The translations under genes were made by a program, and so were the position numbers. A stretch of 64,000 bases of DNA from Heliocybe sulcata (taxonomy: Eukaryota; Basidiomycota; Agaricomycetes; Gloeophyllales; Gloeophyllaceae): assembly GCA_004369045.1 (NCBI GenBank), contig ML213524.1:269667-333666 (forward strand), given 5' to 3'. Under the pieces are notes generated by a model that did no database searches, was not told the origin of the DNA, and saw nothing but the letters and a program-made list of their open reading frames with translations. This document shows positions 12,825-24,335 of this stretch, one piece after another (the first letter of the stretch is position 1; each line of letters starts with the position of its first letter).

Positions 12825-14103
12825 ATGAAGGAACTCAATATCTACTCCGTGAGGAGGGGGCTGCCCCGAATGGTACGTCTCATACGGGTTTGCTACTTCA
12901 CTTCCGCTGCTAATTAGCCTACCAAACAGAGTTGGCATCCCCGTAACTTATACAATTTATGGCGGCGAACATTTGGCAACTTGAGACGCGAAACAAACTT
13001 CAAGACCACGTCCGAGAGGATGTACCGGCAACGCTGGACATCCAAGAAGCTCGTGCGCGCATACCACGGCGACCACATTAACGAGAAAATCTTCAAGCGG
13101 TGGTATCTCCCCAAGACTTTGCCTGACGTCCGACCCCAAAAAAGAGTTGTGGGCGATGACAGTATCGAACTATCGAGCTGGGCTGGGCGGACGCGGACGG
13201 CACGGAAAGAGCAGGAGCGATTGCGGGAAGAGGCAGCGAAGGGTCTGGCTCCTGTAGGAAGTTTGATGCTTTCAGAGGTGGAGAGGCGGATAGATGTGTT
13301 TCTCTTCCGGTGTTGCTTTGCGCACAGCGTCTACGAGGCACGGAGATTGGTCGTACATGGCGAGGTTTTGCTCAACGGCAAAAAGGTGCGGATGTTATTC
13401 ACTACTTGAGCCGCGCGGTACCCCGGCTTATGTCCAACAGCATGCAAATGCCAACACCAGGCTGGCGCCAGGAGACCTGGTCTCCGTAAATCCCAAGGCG
13501 ATACGCTTCCTTCAGCCCCTTCCACAAAGCGAACAGGCTGCAGATGTCAAAGCATCTCCTGAGGCCGAGTCAGAATCACACGCTGAATCCTCCGAGGATG
13601 CCAAATCAGATGAGACTGCAGAGCCAACTGACACAACTAGTGCCACGACTGCCGAGGGTGAGCCAGCAGCTGCTGAGACCTCCGAAGCAGCTCAAGAACA
13701 GGCAGCACCCGCTGCCGAAGAGGACAAAAAACCAGATAACGAAGAGGCTCCACGAGCTGCACCCAATACCCGCAGAACAACTGGCTCCCCAAACTCCATC
13801 CTCAGAGCCCTACAGAAAAACCCCAACCTGACTCCCTTCAACCTTCCACAATACGCCAGCCCCTGGCTCTTCATCCCCGCCTACATCGAAGTCTCCTTCG
13901 CCACCTGCTCCGCCATCTACCTCCGCCACCCGACCGCGCGCCCAGGGTACTCGGAAATCCCGACGCCTTATGAGGCGGACGGGGAGGTCATTCGTCTTGC
14001 GTGGGAGTGGTATTCGCGGGTCAGGCCGAGGATCAGGAGTAAGAGCCAGTTAGCGAGGACGCCGGAGAATAGGACGAGCAAGGGGGCGTCGTTGATACTT
14101 TAG
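12825..14103 (+). CDS. NAM9: mitochondrial small-subunit ribosomal protein uS4m (Nam9)
   Basis: Mitochondrial ribosomal protein of the S4 family, which binds small-subunit rRNA early in assembly. Exon 1 gives [16 protein letters not shown]. After an intron follow [33 protein letters not shown] and the S4 RNA-binding fold, [20 protein letters not shown] then [14 protein letters not shown], continued after a second intron by [20 protein letters not shown] low-complexity Ala/Glu/Thr-rich segment (about 13540-13790) separates this from a conserved end with [20 protein letters not shown] and [16 protein letters not shown]. Fungal Nam9 proteins share this architecture; the acidic linker is long. 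The ATG at 12825 is the first in frame. Confidence 0.88.
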
Positions 14104-14512
14104 TTTGTGGTCAATGCTTTTGATATTTTATTTTGCGTGATTTGAGAGGTTGCGTCCAGCTCACTACGTCACTTTAGAACATCTTGTCAAAAGGATCTGA
14201 TTAATCTCTGAGTGCACTCCCATGTCGCTAAATATACTGGGAACACGAGTCTCACAGCTGCGGTCAGCGTTGATAACGGCCGCGTTCTACTCGTGACGTG
14301 AACTGGGTCGGCTTCACGGCCATCTCACTTATACCAGAAGACGGTTTGTTATCTGCAGAGCGGATGTCAACTCGCACTCAGCTTCTCCCCATCGAATTCT
14401 AAAAGATGGACCGCTATGCATATGAATTCGGAGTCTATTGATCCCATCTGTCAGTACCATATAATCATGATCATTCACAGCATTGACAATGCATACCGTG
14501 TAACCCTCCACC
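14104..14512. other. intergenic
   Basis: Between the stop of uS4m and the start of the first O-methyltransferase. No gene or RNA was recognised; TATA-like stretches are weak. Confidence 0.4.
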
Positions 14513-16386
14513 ATGACACTCCATTCTCTTCGACAACTCCGCACCGTACTCAACGCCTCCCTCGACCAACTGGAAGCCTTCTACGAACAGAAGAACCTCG
14601 ACCTTCCTTCCCTCGATGAACCCTACACCGAAGGCCCCGCCGAATCAGCGCTTACTGACCCGCAGATCGTTGATTCTGTAAATGCAATTATCGGCGCGTC
14701 CTACCAGCTGATCAGCACGGTGCGCACGCCGTACTTGTCGATGTTCGACGCGGTGACTGCGGTGAGCACCTTCCACGGGTCCATCCCTTCCGAGCAGTCT
14801 TAAAACGAGATGCTCTGGTAGTGCCAAATGTCAGCATGTTTGCGCGTCGCTGAAGAGATCCATGCCCCCGAGATTCTGCGCGAAGCAGGATCTGCTGGGC
14901 TGCATGTCGATCAGATTGCTGCGAAGTGCGGACTCGAGCCGACCAAGCTGGGTATGCATCTGTTCCTTCTAGCCAGTACCTTTATGTTGATCATAGACTG
15001 CGGTAGCCCGCGTCCTGCGCCTTCTTGCGACGCATCATATCTTCCTGGAGGTGAAGCCGAACGTCTTTGCGACGAACAGAATTGCATCGGCTTTCGATTC
15101 GGGAAAGGCCGTTGATGCACTGCTGACAGGGTAAGACACCTCACAATCATTCAGTCTCTTGAAGACGCGGAGGACTAACAATCCATATAGAACAATTGAC
15201 AAATACAGTGGGACCACCGGCGCAGCAGCTGTACTCTCTCATGGGTGACCATACCCCTCTATCCTACTGTTACTCTGTCAGCTCACCTTACATTGATTTG
15301 TGCCAGCACCGACGAAGTCATGAAAGCCTCCGGCTACCTGTGGGAAACTCTCTCTTCCCCAGAGAAAGGCCACAGCTTCAGCGCCATCCACGCGCCGATG
15401 CAAGAATGCTTCAAGATGAACGAACAATTTTTCTCCTGGATTGAGCGACCTGAGAATGCCAAACGGTTTGCAAGGCTTGGTGCGGCTATGCGGGGGACAT
15501 CATTGTGGAATAGCCCAGATGCTATTCTGCAAGGTATGAGATGCTCTTCTTTGTATGTGGGTACTGATGCAACGGATGTAGGATTTGACTGGGGTTCGTT
15601 GAAGAGCGACGATGTGATCGTGGATGTTGGCGGTGGGACTGGGATGCCTGCGATGATTGTGGCGAGAGCCTTTCAGAATATGAAAATCGTGATTCAAGAA
15701 CGCGAGCAGGTTGTCAAGGACGGTGAGGCTGTACGTATCCTCTTTACTTCGCGCGCTGTCCCATGAGTTGACTATTGCGGCATACATAGTACTGGTCTGA
15801 AACATACCCTGAGGCTCTCAAGTCGGGAAGGATCACATTCCAAGGTGAATGCTTCATAATCCTTCTTTTCGTCCCAAGCTTAAATGATCGTTAGCACACG
15901 AATTCTTCAACGAGAACCCGCAGAAGAATGCTTCCGTTTTTCTGGTCCGGACGGTGCTACACGACTGGCCTGACTCGGACTCGATGAAGATACTATCCCA
16001 CTTACGTCAAGCGGCCACGCCCAAGACACGGCTCCTAATCGGGGACTACATGATCCCATACGCCTGCCGGGACGACAGCCCCGCCTCTGCGATACCCGGT
16101 GCCAAGGTGAAGCAAGCGCCTGCGCCTCTGCTGGCCAACTACGGCAAAGCCAGTTATCTCGCTTATACTTTGGACTTGAGCGTGAGTTCGTTGGATCACG
16201 ACATTTACGAGCACTAATGGCCGGGTCATATTGTGTTTATAGATGTTGACCAACTTTAATGGGCAAGAGCGGACGCTGCCTCACCTTGTTGACCTTTGCA
16301 GCAGAGCCGGGTGGAAGGCTGTCGGAGCTCATCGACAGGACGATAACCCATTCGGGTATTTGGTTTGCGAGCCAGCACAAATCTGA
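14513..16386 (+). CDS. SAM-dependent O-methyltransferase (COMT-like), copy 1
   Basis: Class I O-methyltransferase of the plant COMT-like/fungal family 2 type, moving a methyl group from S-adenosylmethionine to a hydroxyl of an unknown small molecule. The N-terminal dimerisation and winged-helix part reads LRQLRTVLNASLDQLEAFYE and ACLRVAEEIHAPEILREAG...IAAKCGLEPTKLG. The SAM-binding loop is VIVDVGGGTGMPAMIVARAF and the catalytic base region is LVRTVLHDWPDSDSMKILSH. The protein ends DDNPFGYLVCEPAQI, with TGA at 16384-16386. There are several short introns. A paralogue lies in inverted orientation at 31082-32920; the winged-helix segments match at 24 of 40 residues by eye. The ATG at 14513 corresponds to the start of the paralogue. 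The substrate cannot be deduced, and no biosynthetic genes lie beside it. Confidence 0.88.
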
Positions 16387-16996
16387 CTCGTGAATGCTTA
16401 GCACGCATCCTAATATATTGAGGTTCTGGGAACCCTGCACCCATACCACGATCCGGAGACGCTGTGATATATACGGGACTCGCAGCTAAGCACGAGTAGG
16501 TGGAGAGCACCTAGACTCTGAAAAGGCATATCCATTGGGCTTGATGGTTACACTCCAGTATGATTCGGGTCAGCGTTCACGCGGGATTACAACATTTTTT
16601 GGGACAACTTGAGGAGGACCTGCTCGCAAGTATTATGTAGTCCTGATTTATGATTGGCTCAGACGAAGTTGGCGATTTACTGCCCAAAGTTCTCACGCCA
16701 CATCATTCAAGTTAACGGTGTTTTTGTGGTACGGCGGTCATTGTCAAACCTCAGGCGTCTCTCGACCACATTCTGGACAGCATATACTTCAGTTCGCGGT
16801 CATACGCTACTAGTACGTGGTTTGGAGCAGGGGTCCTGCTGGCACAGCCGAAATTGAGCGTGCTCCAGTCTCATCGCATGCGCTCGTGCAAAGTTTACTG
16901 CGAGGAATCCTCTGCGTCCGCATGCTAGTCCACCCGCGAAGTCACTCCAAATCTGCCGCAAGTTTACTTCTTCATCGCACGCTATATGGTGACGCA
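16387..16996. other. intergenic
   Basis: No gene recognised. In its last part the frame of the following gene stays open upstream, including an ATG at 16922, so the next protein could begin earlier than called. Confidence 0.4.
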
Positions 16997-17819
16997 ATGT
17001 CCAGATCTGGAGGGAGAGGACCGCCCAATACATTACCGGACCACAAGTCGCACAAATCAGCAGTAGTTCTCGTTCCAAAAGGTTGGGGATATTCAGCCTC
17101 TACCTCTGACGGCAGTCATCCAGAGATATCCAAGCTATTAGACTGGATACAGGACGTCCGATCTTCCCACGACAGACACATCCGCCGCTGGCCTATGCCG
17201 CACATTACCCTGCTTTACCCATTTGCTCACCCGCGGGACAACGCCCTGGTCTACGAACAAGTCATTAGGGATCTGCGAGAAGCTTGTCGAACCTATCCTG
17301 CCAGTGGCGAAGAGCGTATATCCATCAGCTCTGGGAAAGACGGTTTCGGCTACTTCCTGCACTCCAAGAAGTCCTCTACTGTCTATCTCAAACCTCAGCA
17401 GAAGTCATGGCTGGTTGATCTCATGCAACATATCCTAAGCTTCAGCGCTTTGCTAAGCGATTATGACGAGCAGATACGAGAAGGTGGTCGGTTACCCAAG
17501 GACAGTGTCGGTGACGATGAAGACGTCCTACGTCAGATTATCGAGCGCCATTTCTCTCCGCACCTGAGTCTTGGACAGTGGCAAGGAAGGGTGCGTCTTA
17601 CCTTTTGCGGTGAGGGGTGTGCTAGGACCTAGACTGATATTAGCTCCAAAGGCTGCTGCTGAAAGCGCCATACATGGTCTCATGGCCACGTTTCCGGGCC
17701 CCATACAGTGGGATGTACGGGAGCTATGCATCCTCCAGAGAGACGGTTTCAAGGATCCGTTCCGGGTCGTGGACACCATATCAATTGGTGCAGCAGACTC
17801 TGACGCTGGTAGTGATTGA
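16997..17819 (+). CDS. 2H phosphoesterase (2'-5' RNA ligase-like)
   Basis: Member of the 2H superfamily, whose enzymes open or hydrolyse 2',3'-cyclic or 2'-5' phosphodiester bonds in RNA or nucleotides. The two His-x-Ser/Thr signatures are present: WPMPHITLLYPF in the N-terminal half and RHFSPHLSLGQWQG in the C-terminal half. Exon 1 runs from the ATG at 16997 (MSRSGGRGPPNTLPDHKSHK) to GQWQGR, one intron follows, and the second exon continues AAAESAIHGLMATFPGP, ending IGAADSDAGSD. An earlier in-frame ATG at 16922 would add a Ser/His/Leu-rich leader that could target mitochondria. The substrate is not known. Confidence 0.78.
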
Positions 17820-18204
17820 CAGCTACAGCGGAAGGCCGCTATGTTAACCATGTCATTAAACGTCGAGACAATATAGGGCCGCTGTACCTAGGGGAATGAA
17901 TGACAAAGGTGCGGCGTGTACAAGCGGCATAAGTGGAACGGAGCAGGCGTACCGTTCGCAGAAAGTCGCAGAATACTGTAGTATGAAAGAAACTGCCTTT
18001 CGGAACTTGAGAGTCTAACGCAACTTTATGGATCATTATGCTCGTTTATGAGGTCCAAAGGGATTTCAGCTATATAGACTGTCAGTCTTTTGCCGAAGCC
18101 ATCGACACCTTCCACAAATGCCGATCTTTGCCGATGCCACAAGGAAGCGCAGATTAGTACGCGCATCAGTGGTGTCCTTAAGCGACACGTCGTGACACTC
18201 TACC
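17820..18204. other. intergenic
   Basis: No gene recognised. It holds one copy of a 17-base word (17849-17865) that recurs at 45838-45854. Confidence 0.4.
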
Positions 18205-19233
18205 ATGGCGTCGGGAAAGAAAGTACTGGCATTCGACATCTATGGCACTCTTCTCAATACTGGAGCCATCGCGAAGGCAATCCACAAGTACATCAAGGAG
18301 ATCCAGTCTGAAGGGCAAGCGAAGTCGCTGGCCACATCATGGAGAACATACCAGCTAGAGTACGTCTGATCACACATGAAAGTTCTGAAGATTTCACAGT
18401 ATCTTCAATAAGGTATACATGGAGATTGAACTCCATGAGTAAAGTGTCTCGGTGGCCTGCCTAAGGGTAGGCGGAGTCTGAAGTTCGAATAGATATATAC
18501 GAATCATTCGACGTCGTGACCCGGAAATCTCTCTTGAACGCTGCTGCCGACTTGAGGATCCCGCTCACTACCCCCACGGTAGAAGCGCTCATGCAAGCGT
18601 ATCACGAGTTGCCCAGGTAAGGACTCCGTTATGCCGTCTGACTGTTCTCTAAAACGCAGGTATCTCATTAGCTTCGAGGACGCGTCGTCTTCTGTGAAGG
18701 ACCTACTGTCTCGCTCCGAGATTGAAGTGGTCCTTTTCAGTAATGGTATGCATCGCATACTACGAGACTAACATGATCTGACATACGGCCCTTAGGCACT
18801 GAGGAGGTACGCTTGCCAGCGCTTATTAATTATTGCCTGGCAATGTTCAAACAAAGACATCAGATGGTCACGAAGTCCATCATGGCCGCATCACTGCCCA
18901 TTAGCCTGTCTCGCTACCTCGCCAACTCCGTCAAGAAGTACAAGCCATCTCCGGAACTTTATGAGGCACTCATACATTTCTTGGGCATGCAAGACCGCAA
19001 AGCCGACGTCTGGCTCGTAAGCGGGTAGGTTCATTGTTCTCATCTCCCAAGCTGGAGCTATTTGAACAATCCACTGCAATAGAAATCCTTTCGATGTCGC
19101 GGGCGCCCGCTCATTCGGCATGAATGCCATCTGGGTTGATAGAGCCCAGCAAGGCTGGAATGACAGGCTGCTCGATGTTGGGCCGACTAAGATCGTGAGA
19201 GGCTTGGGCGAGATAACCAAGCTGGAGTTATAA
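18205..19233 (+). CDS. haloacid dehalogenase-like hydrolase (type II)
   Basis: HAD-superfamily protein of the 2-haloacid dehalogenase type II kind; such enzymes use an Asp nucleophile to hydrolyse small substrates. Motif I is KVLAFDIYGTLLNTG just after the start, with the nucleophile Asp in FDIYGT. Motif II is EVVLFSNGTEE, the Lys of motif III lies in VKKYKPSPELYEAL, and motif IV is WLVSGNPFDVAGARSFGMNA. The cap region between motifs I and II includes YESFDVVTRKSLLNAAADL. There are about five exons. The start is ATG at 18205 in a good context (taccATGG). The real substrate may not be a haloacid, since many fungal members have unknown targets. Confidence 0.82.
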
Positions 19234-19401
19234 GAAGAACCTGAGCGAACGAAGAAGAAGAAATGGCTATGATAATGTAATAGTAAACGCAAATACAGTC
19301 TGACTCAGGAAATGCGACAACGTGCTCAGGAAGCAGGATGGATACTAGTCGCGAGATGTGCAAGGGAAAGATTACAGTCACTAAGGACTTCTGTGTACTA
19401 A

Positions 19402-22400
19402 TCATGTATTCGGCTCAAAATCCTGGTTTACTGCCACACAAACACATCCGCATCCAGCCGGACACGTCGTGAAACGCTGCTTTGCCCGACAAGGGATATG
19501 AACGAGATGACAGCACTTCAAGCAGTTAAAAGATAGACCTACGACAGTTCAGTATCGAAACGATCGCGAGGCATGTCCACGTACCCTTCACAGGCAGACG
19601 ACAGATAGAGCAACAAGGGCTAGTGGCTCGAGAATCACAGTGCGGGCAGTGCCCTCGAGAGCCGTGTGGGTCGTCCATGCCGCATCTTGGGCACACGCGT
19701 CTCATATCTGTTATACAGTGAGTAGGATAGATACCACAGTGCCGATACAGAAGCTTACCCAGTTCCAGATCCTTCTGCTCGACGATGTTCCGCATGATAC
19801 TGTGTTCCTGGCCAATGGAAGAGATCAACTCTGCTCGTTTCTGTAACAGCCCCCATCGGAAAAGCGTCTCAGAGTATACGAGGATGTGACAGAGAAGCTG
19901 CGTCAGGATTTTGGGGGTAAACATCAGGGAGGTATCGGCCCTGAATTTTATGATCAATCAGATCGTCTTAGCACACAAGACGAACTACTGTACCTATTCT
20001 CACTCTCGGACTTGAATACCAAATTCTTCTTTACTGGGGGAAACTTGGGCTTGAGAACCTGCGAGAACGTCGGTCGACGTATCCGGCCGACTGATGGTAT
20101 GGAAGATGTTGACCGGGATATAGACAATGGGCCATCGTTCCAAGACTTTGAGTTCGAGGACGAATGGTTAGCTGGTGACCCATGCCGAACCACTTTCCTA
20201 CGCAAGTTCTCTTGTCCGAGCCGGTTCCCGACGACTGGAACAGGAATGGAGTGCGCGCCCGTCGCTGCGCTTGACTGAGTACCCCCCGGCGTTGATTCGT
20301 GCGGGGAATCTGGTAAGGCGGTGAATACACTACGCCCTGCGTTGGCGAAGAGGCTCGACCACGATCCCTTCGATGAGCTCGAGGCGGAGTACATCAAGCC
20401 GGGCGGAGTAGCCGGGGAGGACGGCTGACGAGGTCCGCTACCAGAGGAAAGGGTATTCGAGCGACTCTCAGCGAGCCGTCGGACAGTGAAATAGTCGCCT
20501 GAAGGCTTCTTCGATATAGTGGACAGAGCCGGAGATAGCTTGACGACCTTCGCCGGAGCAGACGTTGCTTGACAAGACAACGTGCTTAGCCACGAGTCTT
20601 ACTGTAAGGATGATATACATACTGCATTGCCGAGACAGTAAGTAAGCTTGTAGGCTTATGGCAGCGACGGAAGTGAGTAACTGTATGTCTTTATCTTGCG
20701 AAAACTGGCGATACCTGCCGGACATCAGCGTTGTTATCATCCGGCGGTCTAAAATTGGGCACTTACAGGTCACTGAGCATCCGCTCTGCTAATGGGGATG
20801 CAACAAGGTATCGAAGAGGGGCCTTTGGATCACTATCACACCCTCCCTTACTCTCCAGCAGCATCTGCAGTAACTTGAATGAGCGTTGATGATCAAATCG
20901 CCCATGCTTCTGGGCCACATCCGCATTGTGCTTGCACATCTCGACAGGGCTAGCTCCGCAGAATATATACTCTGCAGCAACTCCCCGGTCAACCTCAGTG
21001 ATATGCGACGCGTCCTTGATATAGACAGTGCTCAGCCTGGTCGACACCAGCGAAAAGCTGCCTCTTCCACTGTCAACTGTCTTGCTCCGTTCTTGCGGGT
21101 GCCTACTTCTTGGTTGACTGAACGTCAGGAGATTCGTCATCATCCGCAAGACGTTTTCGGCTTTCTCGCTTCCACCGGGGACAGGAGGTGCCACACGGTC
21201 GCTGGCCGCAGCGGCAAGACGCTGCATGGCATCGACAACAGTCCCAGACTGCCGTGCTAAGTGTGGCATGCTGTCGTTCATGTGAGAAGCGACGGATGGG
21301 GATGCGGAGACATCCCTGGCGGCGCTCCGGACTATGCGAGGAGGGGCTCTGAAGAAACATACGAGTTCACCTAGAAAGGCAGATCACCTTGGAGACGGAG
21401 CCCAGACTGGCAAGTCCTGATACGTACCATTCGGGCCAAATACCCCTTGAGATGTCCTGGGCTCTGCGAGATTCTTGCTATTCCTAACCAACGAGACGGT
21501 AAGGTCTCTCCCTCTCCTCACTCCTTTCGTCCCCTCATCCTCAGATTCCGAGTCCATAGACGGCGGTACTCCCACATTCTCAGTCCCTTCGCCGAATAGC
21601 AGAAATCTCAGACACGCTTCGAGACATGGGCGCTGTTTCTCCCGAATATCCCGGAGTCGCCTGAGGATGAATGCACGACTCTTAATGCTGATGAGAGGGT
21701 TGCGTTCAAGATCGACTGAAGGAGTGCCTTCTGGGGGTGGTGACTGTGGATAGGCGCGAGGGAATGTGAAGGTGACGCGGATGAAGACGGAGGAGGACTC
21801 GCCCCAAGGGCCATGGAGGCCAAGAGTACAGGTTCGTCTTTTAGTGAGATCGTGCTAGAAATTTCATTATTGCTCGTCCTGCGAAAAACCACAAGGTCTG
21901 ACCTTCTCAAGCCGTATTTTATGAGGCGCTAGTTTAGTCAGAACGGTTGTGATCCTTTCGTCCGCGTCAGCATTCACTCAAATCCCAGCATCACCAAATG
22001 CACTCACTCATCTTGCAATGACTGGCTGGTCGAAATCTCTTCTGCCCTCGTCTGACTGTTTTCCCTAGCTCCTTGCTCCAAGCCGAGCCGTGACCCACCA
22101 AGGAGTTCCGCCCTGGACGTAGTCCGGTCTTGCGACCCATTCCTGGACTTATCCCCACTTCTGGCCGCTCCTCTTGGATCCGAGAAACTTTCTCTTCTCT
22201 TCTCAACCTTCACGCTGCTCAACCACGTCAACGTATCCATCCTAGCCGACCGCCCGCCCAGATTACCCCTCGTCATCGTCCCCCCGGCAGCTCTGATATG
22301 AATAGGGATTGATGATACAGTGCTGGATGGCATCGTAACTCTAGCGGAGTTCTCCCGCTCGTGCCTTTCGTACGTGCCACTGGAGTGGTCATGCCTGTTG

Positions 22401-24080
22401 ATGTGGTGTCGTGGCGGCAAGGGCGCCCGGACTTCTGCGAGAATAGAGCGGTGGCCTACTGGGGCGGATAGAGCCGGACAAGGATCGCTACCGATGGGAG
22501 GGTTGCGATATGAGATGTCCTCTTCACCTCTGGGTTTTGTGAACTTCGGCCCGTCCCCCGTATACCCTGCTTTCTGTATGCCGTTTAGGCAGAGAGGTGG
22601 AGATAATTATCCGACTGTGAACGAACCTGCATTATATCGGGGGTTATCGGCCAGAAACGTAGCGTTCGGTCCTTGGACCAGGTTATGAGTTGGAACTCGG
22701 CGCCCTCTATGGTGAAGTTAAATGCATTGCTTGTACTATCCGTGAGGCAAAGAGTCTGACCTTCTTCGCCACGTCTCCACACGAACTCTTTAACCACATC
22801 TGTATGCCCTTCGAACGTATGAATGGGCGCCCCGGGGTTATCATCAGCGTACAGCTCAAGCGCAGTCTCGCCTCTCTGCGGTAAACTCAGAACTCCATGC
22901 CCGAACGGCAGATTCCTCGCCCGCCAAATTGGATACTTGGTATTGACGGTAATTTTAGGGTGGCAGTCACCCTTAACAGGACAGGCGGTGTCGAAATCCC
23001 ATACTTTGATGGTTTTGTCGAGTGAACAAGTGACGATGGTGTTGCGTTCGTGGTGGGACCAGTCGATGCCGTAGATCTTAGCGTCATGAGCTTGGATGGT
23101 GGTTAGCGGTACGGAGCCTTTCTGAACACGGGTTGAGTAGCCTGCAGGCTGGGGCATGAGAGACGTACCCGACGATCCCATATGAGCACCTCGCTTCCAT
23201 GTGAAGATGCGAGAACATGCGGGTCTTGTCGATTCCATTTTACTTGTGTCCCGGCACCTAACAGGCCCATTAATGTCGGGCAAGAGCGAGCTACGGAGAG
23301 GGATTTACCGTTGAAGGCAGACATTCCTAGGGGAAAATCAACTGCTAATCACAATTACGAAGACGGCGAAAGAAAGGCGAACCAAAAACTGGTTTATGCC
23401 TGTTTCGAAGATCTCGCAAGTCCCAGCACCAGAGCCAAGAATCTATGCCGGTGCTGACGACCAAATCAGGTTCGCTAGTATGCCAATTTATGTCTGTTAT
23501 TGCTCGATAGTGCGAGTGTAAGATATGTTCAATAGACGTCTTTCCGACTAATAGTAGGTCCCATATAAGGCTGGGGAACCCGGATAGTCAACTACCGGCC
23601 ATTGAATCAAAGGTATATGCGTACAGTTTTTCACTAGAGGTAGATACAATATATTTGGCATGGCTTCGGTGAGGATTCCACTGGACATCCGCTACGTCCC
23701 ATGTCCCTCCTTGGGGCAGAAAACGCGGCATTTCGTATGGTGCATGCAAATCAATGATGAAAAGCCCCCTTCGACTTGAGCAACTATCAGCTGCGACGCA
23801 TGCCAGCCGTTGCGAATACATACGCTGCCAGAACAACATCACGGCTAGTGGGACTGATACTCATCTGCATTCATAGCGCAATAGTCAGTATACAAGGACC
23901 GGCGGCTCGTGATACATATTCATCATATCCTCGGAAACCCTGCCAATGCAGACTCACATTGCCCACCGCATCTCCGACCAACCCCTTCACGTCAATCTGA
24001 ACCTGGAGACTCTGACCGAGGTCCAAGTTAACGTCGGTCGGAGAGTCTCCGCCATCGAGGGCATCCGCCATAGGATTCAT
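19402..24080 (-). CDS. WDR59/Sea3 (Mtc5), SEA/GATOR2 complex subunit
   Basis: Homologue of WDR59, a subunit of the vacuolar SEA/GATOR2 complex that promotes TORC1 signalling. The N-terminal beta-propeller is seen in WDVADVQWNPHRSHAKYIVS, LASSHGSEVLIWDRR, IYGIDWSHHERNTIVTCSLD, DKTIKVWDFDTACPVKG and LITWSKDRTLRFWPITPD. A middle low-complexity part follows, then an RWD domain (LHGPWGESSSVFIRVTFTFP, RAYPQSPPPEGTPSVDLERN). After that come ELVCFFRAPPRIVRSAARDV and a helical region with MCKHNADVAQKHGRFDHQRS. The C-terminal zinc RING has VCPRCGMDD, HCPHCDSR, CCSICRLPVKG, NCLKCCHLVH and TCPAGCGCVC. The stop TGA is at 19402-19404. The first ATG in frame is at 24080; the frame stays open upstream to 24095 only through a GTG. 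Spf1 starts about 256 bases away in the opposite direction. Confidence 0.87.
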
Positions 24081-24335
24081 CTTGTTGATTTCCACTGTTC
24101 TCTCCGGCGCCGGACGTGTTACTAGACGAGTTCGCCGTCCCAGGAGTTCAATGTCGCATTATAGAGCGGCTTCAAAGCATCACAAAAAGCATCACAAATA
24201 GACTTCGGCAGAAGGAGATCGTGGCGGTTCAGATAGAGTCGCCGGCCACGCGTACCATCCCACGCAGACGTGCGCCAGCGCCGAGATCTTCAAGCTTGTT
24301 TCTCTTCTCAAACACGAGGAACATCCCCGGCAATA

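Noticed and set aside
12460-12828. ATG-started frame in the GCP2/uS4m promoter region
   Set aside because: Gly-rich start then non-protein-like sequence, overlaps the start of uS4m, no domain.
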